Source: Euptelea pleiosperma
Lineage: Eukaryota; Streptophyta; Magnoliopsida; Ranunculales; Eupteleaceae
DNA: 64,000 nt
Direction of reading: 5' to 3'
Assembly: GCA_035048495.1 (NCBI GenBank)
Contig: CM068544.1
Coordinates: forward strand, 48,509,893 to 48,573,892
Under the pieces are notes generated by a model. The model worked only from the letters and a program-made list of their open reading frames with translations. It was not told the DNA's origin and ran no database searches. The number at the start of each line of letters is the position of its first letter. Position 1 is the stretch's first letter. Shown here one piece after another: positions 48,768-60,780 of this stretch. The translations under genes were made by a program, and so were the position numbers.

Positions 48768-49244
48768 TCCCAAGGGTACTTCAAAGTTTGACGTACACAT
48801 AAAAAATCAGCTTGATTGGTGATTTATAGCCATTGGATTCGACCATATCATTCCATAAAAAGTGTTCAAATCCAACGGTCAAAAAATCACCAATAAGACT
48901 AATTTTTGGTGTAGTTCCACCAAGGGGTGATCGAAACAGTGATGAGGTCAATGGGCCCAAAAGAGTGTGCCATGTGGCTTCTTTTGGAGGGGTGCCTTCA
49001 AACTTTAAGCATGGTTTTAAAACAAAAAATGTTATAACGGTAATGCTAAAAAAGGGACTTAACGTTATCTAAACGTTATAATGACCTTTGTTCTGAACAT
49101 AAGTTATTTTACTGTTAAATGATAACAAATAATAAAATAATAATATTTGACTATGACGTGACCTTGTTAGCGGCCGTTATAACTTATAACGGACATAAAG
49201 GTAACAACTGAAACCTTGCTTTAAAGTTTAAAGTACCCGGGAAC
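48768..49244. mobile_element. MITE hairpin with nested hAT MITE near its right end
   Basis: Left AAGGGTACTTCAAAGTTTG pairs with right AAAGTTTAAAGTACCCGGG, but only after removing the element at 49010-49218. Inner arms carry AATCAGCTTGATTGGTG and CACCAATAAGACTAATTT. Confidence 0.6.
49010..49218. mobile_element. hAT-type MITE (CCGTTATAACGG family), nested
   Basis: Starts CATGGTTTTAAAAC, ends GAAACCTTG. Flanks ACTTTAAG and CTTTAAAG resemble an 8-bp TSD with an indel. Contains GGCCGTTATAACTTATAACGG. Confidence 0.62.
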
Positions 49245-49708
49245 AACAAATTTGCGCTCATTTAATTGGTGGGTTACCACTTGGAACGTCCTCACCTCTA
49301 CATCAAGTTGTAGTGTCACCTGTCGTTGGACACTTCAAAACGTCCAACTGTAAATGAGGAAACCGGATTGACATGCAAAAGAAAGAGGGAAAACGGATTG
49401 ACATGGTCTACCGGTTTCCTTAGGTACACGTGTCAGTTTTACAGTTAAATTTACAATTGAACGGGTTACGGGCTGATACTGATATTTACGAACTACGAAG
49501 TGATATCTTCACCGGTGAGCTTTTTCAAAACGGTTATAAATGTCTCCACGAGATGCCTACATTTCAACCGTTCTGTAATAATTCTTCCAACTACTTTTGT
49601 TATGGTTCCTCTTCAATCTATCTACCATCTAAAGCCCCACGTACACCTGTGTGTCTTCCATCTACTTAGAGCAACAGCACAGCATTAGAACTCTCATTGA
49701 CCTTATTC

Positions 49709-50388
49709 ATGGAGGAAGATAATTTGCAGGGTAAGAGCAGACGTCCGCGAATGTTAAACTTCAATGCACCAATTTTATCGACCAGGCGCACGGGTGGCGG
49801 TTTCGTCGAAGCAGATCGACAAAGCATTCGGCGTGATACAAGCAAGAGGGTTCCATTTTCATGGGAGGAAGTTCCAGGCATGCCTAAGGACGTGGAGAGA
49901 GACCGGTTCCATGTTGATGATCCACCTCCTCCAAGACCACCACCAGGGCAATGGCGTCCTCCCAAAGAAGCAGACGACGACGATGACGGCGATGATGTTT
50001 TCTCGATGCAGCAGATATATTCTCATTATCAGATAATTCCTTGAATATTGAAGATTTAGAGATCATTGAATCAAATGGTAATCACTCGCCGAGTTTCATT
50101 ATCCGGCGCTTTCTCCCTGCTGCTAATGCAATGGCTTCTACATCTGTTCATATTGCTAATTCGAAGAATTTAAATAAGAAAGTTGTTCATGATCCGCACC
50201 ATTGCCGAACCGATTCCCAGCTTTCATTAGAATGTGTACCTCGAGCGGTAGGCCAATCCTACTCGCAATCAAAGGCTTGTGGGCTTGGACTCATCTTTCC
50301 TTGGGGCATGAAGCACACGCTCTGCGGAATAAAAAGTCCGGTTCGACGTGGTTTTCCCAATGTGAAACTCAATAGCAATGGCAGATGA
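49709..50388 (+). pseudogene. DUF688-like plant protein with a single frameshift
   Basis: The first frame (ATG at 49709) encodes LNFNAPILSTRRTGGG and VPFSWEEVPGMPK, the motif typical of the plant DUF688-like family, then a proline-rich and aspartate-rich stretch, and stops at 50044. From about 50005 another frame continues the protein (DAADIFSLSDNSLNIEDLE through GLGLIFPWGMKHTLCG and SPVRRGFPNVKLN) to a stop at 50386-50388. One base appears to be missing near 50004; counting it, the product would be about 226 residues, uninterrupted and intronless. Function unknown. It may be a true recent pseudogene or a sequencing error. I lean to neither strongly. Confidence 0.65.
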
Positions 50389-50583
50389 TTCGATGAACCA
50401 ATTAATATGAGTGATTAGGAAGGCGTCCCTTTGATCAAAGTGGGGCGCCAAAGAAATGTATAATTAATTGTAACTTTGTAAGTACAGTACTTGATGCTAG
50501 TTGTAATGAAAATTAAGGGATTTTGACTCATGTCTTGAATTTGATCGAACCATTCTAGAAAATCTATATATACTAGGGGAACG

Positions 50584-50885
50584 GGCACCTTACACATGAC
50601 ACACTTTTAGAGATCTCTGACTGTAACGACGTTTGGCCCATCCCTAGGTCTACATGCAAAAATTCAGCTTGATTAGTGATTTTTAAAGATTTGATTGGAG
50701 TGGTTTTCATTGGTGGATTTTTAATTGTAGATTTCGAGTATTATCTGATCAGATCTAAAGGTTTGAAATCACTAATCAACCTGATATTTGGTACGTATAT
50801 AGATCCACATAGAGATGGGATGAACATCTATACAATCAGTCGTCTCTAAAAGTGCGCCACGTGGCTTATACTATGTTCCCTCGTG
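50584..50885. mobile_element. MITE hairpin (G-box family)
   Basis: ACACTTTTAGAGATCTCTGAC pairs with GTCGTCTCTAAAAGTGCG. Inner arms GATTAGTGATTTTTAAAG and AATCACTAATCAACC. A CCACGTGGC lies near 50860. Ends eroded. Confidence 0.6.
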
Positions 50886-50989
50886 GAGGTCGGCCGTACC
50901 CCCAACACAGGCGACCCCAACCCAAGATTTGGCTTGTTAGGATAGCTTTTTGCTTTAAAGTAGAAATGCCTTTGATTATCACGCGTGGG

Positions 50990-51246
50990 TGGCAACTCAA
51001 GTTGGGAGAGGCTTTCATGCACCAGGGCTGTATAGACCAAACAAAACGGCCATGCTCAGTATTCGCCACGTCAACAAAAACACCAAAACTACCAAGACAA
51101 AAAATAAAAATAAAAAAAATTAGAACTGATAAACTGTTTTTTTTTACCTTGGTAGTTTTGGTTTTTTGCTGATGTGGCGAACACTGAGCATGCCGTTTTG
51201 CTTGGTTTATACGGCCCTGGCATATGGAAGCCTCTCCAGGTTGTTG
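50990..51246. mobile_element. Hairpin MITE with arms of about 100 bp
   Basis: Left arm AACTCAAGTTGGGAGAGGC ... CACCAAAACTACCAAG is the reverse complement, with about ten changes, of CTTGGTAGTTTTGG ... GCCTCTCCAGGTTG. Unrelated to the G-box MITEs. Loop of about 50 bp, AT-rich. Confidence 0.68.
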
Positions 51247-51326
51247 CTTTATAATAGTATAGATGTTTGGGTCATGGTAAATCTTAAAGTAGCCACACAT
51301 TTTGTGCACCGAGAGAAAGTATGGGT

Positions 51327-51647
51327 ATTTTAGTAATAACCCACTTGAATTTTGAAGTAATTTGTAATACCCCCTTATACTTTCAAACTTTAGGATTACC
51401 CCATTGACCTAGTTTAACCATCTTTGGCTAACATTAAAATGTGAAATGCATCATGCACCTGTTAATGCACCTATGAAAGGACCATAATATTGCAATTACA
51501 ATGCTAACAAGCGAGTGAATCAAGTCCATTTTAACTCAAGTCAACCACTGTTAAACTGGGTCAAGGGGGTAATCCTAATTTTTGAAAATATAAGGGAGTA
51601 TTACAAATTACTTTCAAATTTCAGGGGGTGTTAATAAAATACCAACA
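51327..51647. mobile_element. MITE with GGGTATTTTAGTAAT termini
   Basis: GGGTATTTTAGTAATAACCC on the left and GGTGTTAATAAAATACC on the right are inverted. Inner pairs include GTAATTTGTAATACCCCC and GGGAGTATTACAAATTAC. About 320 bp. Confidence 0.62.
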
Positions 51648-51950
51648 AAGTACTGGGGATTGAGAGCACCATCAGATGGTTCTCTATCTGAACAAGAAAC
51701 CTCTTAGGTCAAAGTCAAACAATTTATATGATCACAATGTACGCCAATCTATCTACTTTCGTGGACATAGATCAGCCTTGAGAATGTATATAAGAAATCG
51801 GATGGTTGTAATTATCCAATCAGGTTGACTTTTTAATCCAGATAATGTCCTCTCTCTAGTACATATATTGGGTGGGACATGAGACAAGGTCTGACATGAG
51901 ATCTGACCCATTCTGGACCCTGTATTTTTTGTGGGTTTGGATTTTTAAAG

Positions 51951-52257
51951 CAAGATTTAAAAGAGGGTGTTATAACGGTAACGGATTGTGGCCTGTTAAA
52001 ACTATTAAAACAAATTGTAACGAACAGGGGCAAAATCGAAAAAAATGGAAGTAAAGAAAAAAAAAAAGAAAAATGGCACTGAAATTCAAATTTCAAAATT
52101 TAAAAACGAAAAAATGGAATAATAACGGTCATATTTTTCACAATTCTTTTTAGAAAATAACGACTGCTACCGTTATTTTCTAAGCTTCAAAACGGTTCTT
52201 AACGTAACTGGCTTGGGGCATTACCATTCCGTTAAAACGGTGTTATTTTAAACCATG
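51951..52257. mobile_element. hAT-type MITE with perfect 8-bp TSD
   Basis: Starts CAAGATTTAAAAGAGG, ends TTTTAAACCATG. Flanked by TTTTAAAG at 51943-51950 and 52258-52265, a perfect 8-bp repeat that supports hAT assignment of the whole CCGTTATAACGG family. Contains GGTGTTATAACGG and AAACGGTGTTATT. Confidence 0.8.
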
Positions 52258-52265
52258 TTTTAAAG

Positions 52266-53361
52266 TATATTCATCCATTCCAAATCTGAAATGAGCAGGG
52301 GATGGTTCTCGATTTAATCCGATTTGGGTTCAAGTCATGGTCTAGATCATGTTTTTAGGTATTTTGGATCAAGTTAGATCCAGACTTGGACTTGTCATTA
52401 TTGACTTTATTGTTACTCTTGCATGTTTTATCCAATTGCATATTACTAAAATCAGCTCTGACCCATATTTCCGCATATGGATCAGAACCGGACCTTCATA
52501 TATATCTTGGTTTGGACTTGGGTAAAGTGTGCGATGGGCCTTATGGCTGGTTCCGGGTCAAGGATCAAGATCTACATCTACCTAAATCCAACCTGGATTC
52601 GACACGTTTCATGCCCCATCTTGAGGTCTAACTGCCTATTTGCTTGTGTCCTAAAACTGCGCTGACTTAAACCGGTTTAGAAAAGCTTAAAGATGTGTAA
52701 GGGATATTGCTAGATACTTTGGAGTTATCCGAAAGACGGTCTACCTTCCCTATATGATCACAGACGTGGTGCACAAGCAGAGGGACGGGGGCAAGATTCG
52801 CTGCGTCTCATCTGATAGATCTTCAACGGCTCAATGTCAATTCTTCTCACACCCTTGATCGAAATCTTCTACATGGTCAACGTCAATATATTTGATGGTT
52901 ATTATAATTCAATTGAGTTGATTTAAAAAATGGGACTAATTTCCAGGTAGGCCCCACTTTTATCACGTGTGAGAAGGGTCATTAGTATTCAAATGAGTGA
53001 ACGGGATGATTTCAAGATGAAATTAGGGTTTTGAAGTCGGTGATCTCGGTCAGGTACGGGCAGGCAAAGTAGGGCTGCCCGAGGTTGTTTTTTCACTTCC
53101 ATGACACACTCCCGCTTCTTCCAAGCATTCGAAAAAAATATATTATAAAATAAAGCAGAGGGGCGTAAGGAATCCTCTTTCAATTGTGGTTTGCAATCGC
53201 GAGAGAGGAGAAGAAAAGATAAAAACACCGAAGCGGCGTGAGAGCGAGAGGGAGGCCGAAACCTAAATTGCCTCTTGTTCTGTGTTTGGAATCGACGGAG
53301 CAAACACAGAAACCCTAGTTCATTTGAAGAGTCTTTCTAGCTCCTCAGATTTCATTCGAAG
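52266..53361 (+). promoter_or_regulatory. Upstream region and first 5' UTR exon of importin beta-1
   Basis: The last 200 bp carry GAAACCCTAG and a GAGAG-rich stretch typical of plant leaders, ending at a donor after 53361 (GAAG|GTATCT). 52266-53150 shows no gene. Confidence 0.4.
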
Positions 53362-53893
53362 GTATCTCTTTCTATCTCTCTCTAATCTTTCAATCTAGGG
53401 TTTAAGTCTTCTTCTATCTTAGTGGATCTACTGGTTTTCTATGTTCATGGTGGTTTTGATCTTCTAGGTTTTTGAAATATTGTGATATCTGCGTATTTGT
53501 AAAATTGAAGAAAGATTAGGGTTTCAACTTTTTTTTTTTCATTTTCTCTCTCTTAATTTATGATAAAATCGACAGATCTTTGTTGTTGTTGATCGTTGTT
53601 ATTAAATCGATTCACTTCTGTTGTTTGGATGGCTGGTTTTGGTAACGGTATCTGTTTTCCTCATTTCTTGCATGGTTTTTAGGGTTTAAGCTTAGGGCTT
53701 TATTTGATTTGGTGGTCTGAAAGTAGGAGTCGCGTTTTATTTCCGTTTTTCCTCTTCATTTTGCTTCGTCTTAGGGTTTTTGTTTGTCTGCCTGTCTTCT
53801 TCTTCTCTCTTTTTTTAATCTTGTAAATCTCTGCTATATATCCATTGATTGGTTTGTTGTTTTTGTTTTGGTTGGGTTTCGTTTGTGGTGTAG
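53362..53893 (+). other. 5' UTR intron of importin beta-1
   Basis: A GTATCTCTTTC donor at 53362 and a GTTTGTGGTGTAG acceptor ending at 53893 bound a T-rich 532-bp stretch with no in-frame coding. The acceptor lies 15 bp before the ATG. Housekeeping plant genes often have such a leader intron. Inferred, no transcript evidence. Confidence 0.5.
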
Positions 53894-53908
53894 TTTGGGG
53901 GAGATAAA

Positions 53909-56626
53909 ATGGCTATGGAGATCACTCAGATTCTCTTGTCAGCTCAGTCAGCGGACGCAAATGTCCGGACTGTTGCAGAAGGAAACCTTAGACAGTTCCA
54001 GGAACAAAATCTTCCTTCCTTCCTTCTCTCCTTGTCAGTTGAGCTTTCAAATGATGAGAAACCTCCCGAGTCCCGTCGGTTGGCTGGTATCATACTTAAA
54101 AACTCCTTAGATGCTAAAGACACTGTTAGGAAGGAACAGCTTATTCAACAGTGGGTGGGAACCGACACTTCACTCAAATCCCAAATCAAAGACCTGCTTT
54201 TGAGGACCCTTGGGTCTTCCGTGTCAGAGGCAAGGCATACTTCCTCGCAAGTAATTGCCAAGATTGCTTCGATTGAAATTTCTCGCAAAGAATGGCCGGA
54301 ACTTATCAGGTCACTGCTCTCCAATATGACACAGCCAGACAAGCCTGCTTCCTTGAAACAGGCGACCTTGGAAACTCTTGGGTATGTCTGTGAGGAGATA
54401 TCCCACCAGGATCTTGGGCAAGATGAGGTGAACTCTGTCCTCACTGCTGTAGTCCAAGGCATGACCCTTGCAGATCACGGTGCTGAAGTCCGTCTTGCAG
54501 CAACAAGAGCTTTGTATAATGCCCTGGATTTTGCACAGACCAACTTTGAGAATGAAACGGAGCGGAACTACATTATGAAGGTGATCTGTGAGACAGCCAT
54601 GTCTAAAGAGGTGGATATTAGACAAGCTGCTTTGGAATGCCTTGTTTCGATCTCGTCAACTTACTACGAGGTGCTTGAGCCATACATGCAGACTCTCTTT
54701 GAACTTACATCAAATGCAGTGAGAGGGGATGAAGAGCCTGTTGCCCTTCAAGCAATTGAGTTCTGGAGCTCCATCTGTGATGAAGAAATTGAGCTTCAAG
54801 AGTATGATGGAGCTGAGAGCGGGGACTCTGCTCCTAACCATTCCCGGTTCATAGAGAAGGCTCTGTCATCTCTGGTTCCTATGTTGCTAGAAACTTTGTT
54901 GAAGCAGGAAGAGGATCAGGACCAGGACGACGGGGTTTGGAATCTGTCTATGGCTGGGGGCACGTGCATGGGGCTTGTTGCAAAGACTGTTGGTGATGCT
55001 ATTGTGCCCCTTGTGATGCCTTTTGTGGAGGCAAACATAGTGAAGACAGACTGGCGTAGCCGTGAGGCAGCCACCTACGCATTTGGGTCTATTCTTGAAG
55101 GCCCTTCTGTTGAGAAGCTCTCTCCGTTGGTAAATGCGGGTTTGGAGTTTCTGCTTAATGCGATGATGGATGCGAATAACCATGTGAAGGACACAACAGC
55201 TTGGACGCTGAGTCGAATATTTGAGCTACTGCATTCTCCTGCTAGTGGGTTTTCTGTTCTATCTCCTGCGATCCTCCCACGTGTCATGGGGGTCTTGTTG
55301 AAGAGTATTAAAGATGCTCCAAATGTAGCAGAGAAGGTTTGTGGCGCTGTCTACTACCTTGCTCAAGGGTATGAGGATGCTGGGTCAAGTGCCTCTCTCC
55401 TCTCACCGTATCTCCCTGACACAATAACTGCTGTACTTGCAACGGCAGACCGAACAGATGCTCATGATTCTAGGCTCAGGGCGTCTGCATATGAGACCCT
55501 TAATGAAGTTGTTAGATGTGCCAATATTGCGGAGACATCTCACATCATTGCACAGCTCCTCCCCATCATCATGAACAAGTTGGGCCAGACAGCGGAGCTC
55601 CAGATCATATCATCAGATGACAGAGAAAAGCAAGGAGACTTGCAAGCTCTACTTTGTGGTGTCCTCCAGGTTATCATTCAGAAACTGAGTGCTTCTGAAG
55701 ATACGAAGCCTATTATCCTTCAGGCTGCCGATCAGATGATGCTTTTGTTCCTCAAAGTATTTGCATGCCGCAGCTCCACGGTGCATGAAGAAGCAATGCT
55801 TGCAATTGGGGCCTTGGCTTATGCTACTGGGGCTGAGTTTGGCAAATATATGCCAGAGTTCTACAAGTATCTGGAGATGGGTTTGCAGAATTTTGAGGAG
55901 TACCAGGTTTGTGCCATCTCTGTTGGGGTGGTCGGCGACATATGCCGTGCATTGGATGACAAGGTCCTACCATATTGTGATGGCATCATGGCTCATCTTC
56001 TCAAGGATTTGTCCAATGGGATGCTCCATCGGTCTGTCAAGCCGCCAATATTCTCCTGTTTTGGGGACATCGCTCTTGCGATTGGTGAACACTTTGAGAA
56101 GTACCTCCCTTATGCAATGCCAATGATGCAGGGTGCTTCGGAGATCTGTGCCCATATGGACACCGATGACGAAGAGATGATGGATTATGGCAACCAGCTC
56201 AGGCGTGGAATCTTTGAAGCTTACTCGGGTATCCTTCAGGGCTTTAAGAATTCCAAGGCAGAGCTGATGTTGCCCCATGCTGCCCATCTCTTGCAGTTTA
56301 TAGAAGTGGTTTTTGGAGATAAGCAGAGGTACGTTGCCTTGCTTTGCTTTTTCATTTGAGTACTGTAATGGGCTTTCAATTCAATTCAGTCTAACACCAA
56401 GGCTCTTGGTCCCATGATTGTTTGTAGGGAGGAAAGTGTTACGAAAGCTGCAGTTGCAGTGATGGGTGACCTGGCAGACACACTTGGTCCAAACATGAAG
56501 ATACTATTTAGAGACCGAACGTTCTATGCAGAGTTCTTGGGTGAGTGTCTGGAATCCGATGATGACCAGCTCAAGGAGACCGCAACATGGACACAAGGGA
56601 TGATCGGCCGCGTGTTGGTTTCATGA
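53909..56626 (+). CDS. KPNB1: Importin subunit beta-1 (karyopherin beta-1)
   Basis: Two coding exons, 53909-56328 and 56428-56626, around a 99-bp intron (DKQR|EESVTK junction, AG/G) give 872 residues; plant KPNB1 is about 870. It carries cargo bound to importin alpha through the nuclear pore and releases it on RanGTP binding. The N-terminal importin-beta domain covers about residues 21-101 (AEGNLRQFQEQNLPSFLLSL, RRLAGIILKNSLDAKD). HEAT repeats fill the rest, such as VRLAATRALYNALDF, WRSREAATYAFGSI and IEVVFGDKQ. The acidic loop of the importin alpha/Ran region is at about 331-340 (KQEEDQDQDDGVWNLSMAGG). The C-terminus TWTQGMIGRVLVS is complete. Nothing is missing. Identity follows from length and domain order. 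Confidence 0.95.
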
Positions 56627-57514
56627 GGTGAAGCCATTTTGTTCTTAAAAGGGTCTATATCTTATTTTTGCGTGGGCTCTCTTTTTTTCTTTGTTTTTGT
56701 TGAAGGTCATGGAGAGGTAAGAGGTGTTGTCTGTCGTGTATTATAATCGTAAGTTGAGGAACTTGAGGTTTGTTTCTCTGCTTTTCTTGTGGGGTTAGTG
56801 AAGATCCTTGGAGAGGAGGAGGGGGAGGTTGGGGGGTAGCATTGATTTAAGGCCACTTTGATAGAGATGGTTCTGAAACTCTGTTTTTTTAGTTGATGCA
56901 TCCACTAATCAGTGGTTGATCGAGTCATTTGTTCTCTCTTCCTCTTTGGATCTATATGTTTACACAGTTTTTAAGGGAAAATACAATGTGATGGGCTCAA
57001 CCAAAATCCCGGAAATTGAAATAGCTGGAAAATGTTGATGGATACACCATTCCTACCCCTCTGAATTTGCGTTAAACTCAACTATGGCATCATTTTGCAG
57101 GACGAGGCAAAAGGTCGGTGGTCCAAACCGAGGTTTTTGATGGTCCATTATAATGGTATGATGGTCCCATAACGTCGCCGTTATAATGGATATGCGGTCG
57201 TCGGTTAAAAAAGCTTTATAACTAGAAATAACGTATTGGGGTCGGGGCTTTAGTGTTTCATCTGTTGGTGATTGACCACAACTGTACGAAGTTCCAAATT
57301 AAGTCAAACACTATATAGGATTTCGAACCGAAACTGTAATTCTCTCAAAGAGGAACATAGTCTTGTAATGGGCGCCCCACGCCGTCGCATACCAAATTCA
57401 CATGTAGCACGCAGGAAGTTCTTTACATTGTAGTTCAGCACTTTAGCTCATGCACGGTTGTGATTTGTGACCATCATTAGATTAGATCATCTTGATGGAT
57501 CTTCGAAAATTTAT
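56627..57514. other. 3' UTR of importin beta-1 and spacer
   Basis: The 3' UTR probably ends before 57000. Near 57115-57240, CCGTTATAATGG and GGTCCATTATAATGG suggest a decayed copy of the CCGTTATAACGG MITE family, without clear ends. Confidence 0.4.
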
Positions 57515-57798
57515 GAGTAGAACTCTGCTGATCGCCCACAATATGAGCCACATGGCATAATCTTAGAGATTTCTGACTATGGATCTTTGGAGTGGTTTTC
57601 CTAGGTTGATTTTTAACCGTTGTATTTGAGCATCAACAATTATTTGGGGTACACCGATTCAAAGTTTTGAAATCATCAATTAGGCTGATTTTTGTTTTGT
57701 AGGTCCTCCAAGGGATTGGCCAAACATCTATACGGTCAGTATCCTCCTAAGAGTGTGCCACGTGACACATATTGTGGCCGGTCAACAAAATTCTACTC
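57515..57798. mobile_element. MULE-type MITE (GAGTAGAAC termini), TSD lost
   Basis: GAGTAGAACTCTGCTGATCG pairs with CGGTCAACAAAATTCTACTC. Inner blocks GCCACATGGCATAATC and GTGCCACGTGACAC match the group at 16128-17928. Flanking 9-mers differ. Confidence 0.62.
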
Positions 57799-58540
57799 AT
57801 GGATCAAATTGTTCTGACAATTGAATCTTGTTGAATTAACCTCGAAAATATCGCAAGATGGACCCAGCCGATGGTCTCATGCTCATGCACCATGTCCATG
57901 TGGCCCGATATTGTGTTCGTAGACAACCTAAATATCTCGTTAACTTTGACATTTATGTTACCTGATCCACACAAAAGAATGAACATAAACCTGATTGTTC
58001 AAGATGCGGGATCAAGAATAAAAGTGGGTTACAAATGCTTGAATCCGTAGGTCCAAGCCCCAGTATCACTTTAACTAAAGTATAATGCGTCTATGGCATC
58101 AGTGCCTGCAAGAAAATTTATGGGCAATTTTGTACTACCCGTGTGAAATCATCGATATTTGCACTACCCTTGGTGATTTCACTTTGTTGTGTTTCGCCCT
58201 TTGATTGTAACTTTTCTTGGTTGAACTTAAACGGTCTGTCTAATTTTTGCTCTCAAGACCAAACTGTCATCTTTTTTTTTAAATTACGAAAAGACTTGTT
58301 GCTTACTTTTTAAAATTACCTCACCCGCATTAATGTAGGCGTACTTCTATTTTAATCCCTTATCATCGACATGTGGTCTCACCACTTGGATAATTTATTA
58401 TAGACGGATGGTTTGTATTTCTTACAGAAAAAAAAAAATTTGAACTGTCCATCAAGTGTCCTACAAAATTTTGCCACGTATAGAATGGTAGAACTTATCT
58501 TTTTGGTGGTTTTCTAACTATTGGATTTGAGTTGTTTTCA
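57799..58540. other. Intergenic, no gene recognised
   Basis: Near 58128-58195, GCAATTTTGTACTACCC and GGTGATTTCACTTTG suggest a fragment of another short repeat. No coding region. Confidence 0.35.
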
Positions 58541-58544
58541 TAAA

Positions 58545-58850
58545 AACCTATGTCCGTGGCACACTCTTGGATATCACTTTCCGTATGGATGTTCGGCCCA
58601 TCCCCAAGTGGACCAACATGCCAAAAGTAAGTATGATTAGTGATTTTTAAGCGTTGGATTCCAATCATATTCATGGGCTGATTTTTAACCTGTGCACCTC
58701 TAGCATTATTTGAGGTACAATGATCCAAAGGTCAAAAATCAATAATCAGGCTGATTTTGGGTATGTGGGCCCACCTAAAGGTGGGCCAAACATCTATAAG
58801 GTCAGTGGTCTCTAGATGTCTGCCATGTGGTTTCATATTGAAGGTGGGAA
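58545..58850. mobile_element. MITE hairpin (G-box family)
   Basis: CGTATGGATGTTCGGCCCATC and the inverted GGTGGGCCAAACATCTATA form the arms, with GATTAGTGATTTTTAAGCG and AAAAATCAATAATCAGGC inside. Ends not sharply defined. Confidence 0.5.
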
Positions 58851-59029
58851 CATCGATCACCATGGCGACATGATCTACTCATTGATTTCTTCTTCGGTGT
58901 ACCCAATGGTTTAAAGGAGATGGGGAAGATCATAGTGGCCAAGAAATACATGATCTACTCTCAAACGATCAGCGATGACAGATGTCCTTCATCAACGTTG
59001 ATGAGGGGCTACCGTATGAGCCACGTGGA

Positions 59030-59372
59030 GAGTAAAACTTGCCATGACCACTGACGGTCAGGGAGGCCCTTAATATGAGCCAAGTGGTACACTCTTAGAG
59101 GATGTTGACCATATGGATGTTTAGCCAATTCCTAAGTGGACCTACGCTTGATTAGTGATTTCTAACCTTTGGATCTTTTTGCCCAAATAATGGTACATGA
59201 TGCTCAAATTAATACGGTTAAAATCAACCCATGAAAACGACTTCATCTAATGCTTAAAAATCATTGATCATGTTGATTTTGCGTTTATAGGTGCACCTAG
59301 GGATTGGCCAAACATCTATATCATCAGTGTCCACTAATAAATTGCCACGCGACGGGCAATGAAAATTTACCT
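59030..59372. mobile_element. MULE-type MITE (GAGTAAAAC termini), right end decayed
   Basis: Starts GAGTAAAACTTGCCATGACC. Inner GCCAAGTGGTACACTC and TTGCCACGCGACG are inverted, as are GATTAGTGATTTCTAACC and AAAATCATTGATCATG. The right terminus near 59372 is AAATTTAC, partly degraded. Confidence 0.55.
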
Positions 59373-59659
59373 TTTTTCTCCTAGCTAAATCTGAAGCATC
59401 CATAATTATAGGAACAAATCGAGCTTGCAAAGTATGCAAGCTCGATTTATAAAATATTGAAAATGTGTTTTTAATCTATAAAATATTTAATTTTGAAAAC
59501 ATTGAAATAACACATTTTTCAAGGGACATCCAACAGTTTTAATAATGTTTGCATATTTTAAGTCTGCACACAATTGTAGACTAGATTTGTCCCAATTATA
59601 GTTAGTCAACCACGTGGCAAGAGGGAGTGTTTTAAATTGAAGAGATGGGGTAGGACATA

Positions 59660-60683
59660 TGGTTACGTTTGGTTCGTTGGAAGTGACTTTCTAGGAAGTG
59701 GGTTTTCCAGGAAGTGCCATTTCCTAGAAACCCAATTCTTGGAATCTATTTTCGCGTTGTTTGGTTGAATCCTAAAAATCAGTACAATTTTTTTTAATCA
59801 ATTTTCAAAGAACGTCTTTACAAACCTCCTATTGTGCACAATCGGACAACAACAATTCATTGGAAATCTTAACTGTTGGAAGAGCTTCAACGGTAGATTT
59901 CGATGCCAACGGACTGCCGTACCGATTGGGATCGTTCTCCACAAGTTGCTGGATCAATACTTGTGGATCAATTGGTTGAGTCCGGGGACGATGAAGTAGT
60001 CTTTGTGATTTGCTGGGAGACGAAAATTGCCAAGGCCAACTTTTGACAAGAGATTGTGACTAAATTTTTCACATTTTGGGTTTCTTAAAACCCCACCCAC
60101 ATGAAGAAATGGTTAAAGAATAGTAAAAGATCAATGGCGCTTAATGAGAAGAGAATGGAGAATCCTGCGACACCAGATGGATTATCACGGAAGGCAAAGA
60201 AGGAATTAGGGCCAGGGCTAGGGTTTTCATACTCTTAGAAGGAAGAGAAGCCACCATTGTAGTTAGGGCACAACAGTTTTGATGAAGGAGACAGTGTTAT
60301 AGGGACTGTACAGTTGCTCTCATAGCAGAAACGGTGAAGAAGACAATGTTATACAGTTGCAATCATTGCTAGAAGGAGACGATGAAGGATACGGTGGCGC
60401 TGCTTGAAACAGTGTTAACGATTGTCAAAGAGATGATCGAATGCAAGGATTAGGAGAGAAATGAGGGAAGAGATGACTCTGTTTTGTGTGTGAGTAGCTT
60501 GACCAATAGTCGGAAAATCGACTTCCCCTCATGAGGAGCGGAAGTTGTTTTCTTTCAAAATAAGGATTTTGGAAATCGTTTTCCGTGGGGCCCGCTTTTC
60601 AAGCCTAAACCAAACACGCATAAATTACACTTTTTCGGGTTTTGTTTTCTTTTCTCGGAAAAGCGATGAACCAAACACAGCCA
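59660..60683. mobile_element. 1-kb non-autonomous DNA transposon
   Basis: TGGTTACGTTTGGTTCGT on the left and GATGAACCAAACACAGCCA on the right are imperfect inverted repeats, flanked by ATA on both sides (59657-59659 and 60684-60686). GAAGTGGGTTTTCCAGGAAG and GGAAATCGTTTTCC mark the subterminal parts. The middle has GA-rich text without an ORF. Termini of the CxGTTTGGTTC kind occur in PIF/Harbinger and hAT MITEs; superfamily undecided. Confidence 0.5.
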
Positions 60684-60770
60684 ATAATGATGGGACTGTA
60701 AGTACGGTCGGCATTTAATAATTGTGAAAGAGAAATGGCATTTTGGTGTTAAAAATATAAGTTAGACAGA

Positions 60771-60780
60771 CTATTTAAGG
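60771..60780 (+). promoter_or_regulatory. TATA-like box of the BMF3 gene
   Basis: CTATTTAAGG lies 224 bp before the ATG at 61004 with no better candidate between. Transcription start would be near 60805. Motif-based inference. Confidence 0.35.

Noticed and set aside
50866..51309. 147-residue ORF across 50.9-51.3 kb
   Set aside because: It spans the arms of a hairpin MITE, and the peptide is nearly mirrored by an ORF on the other strand.
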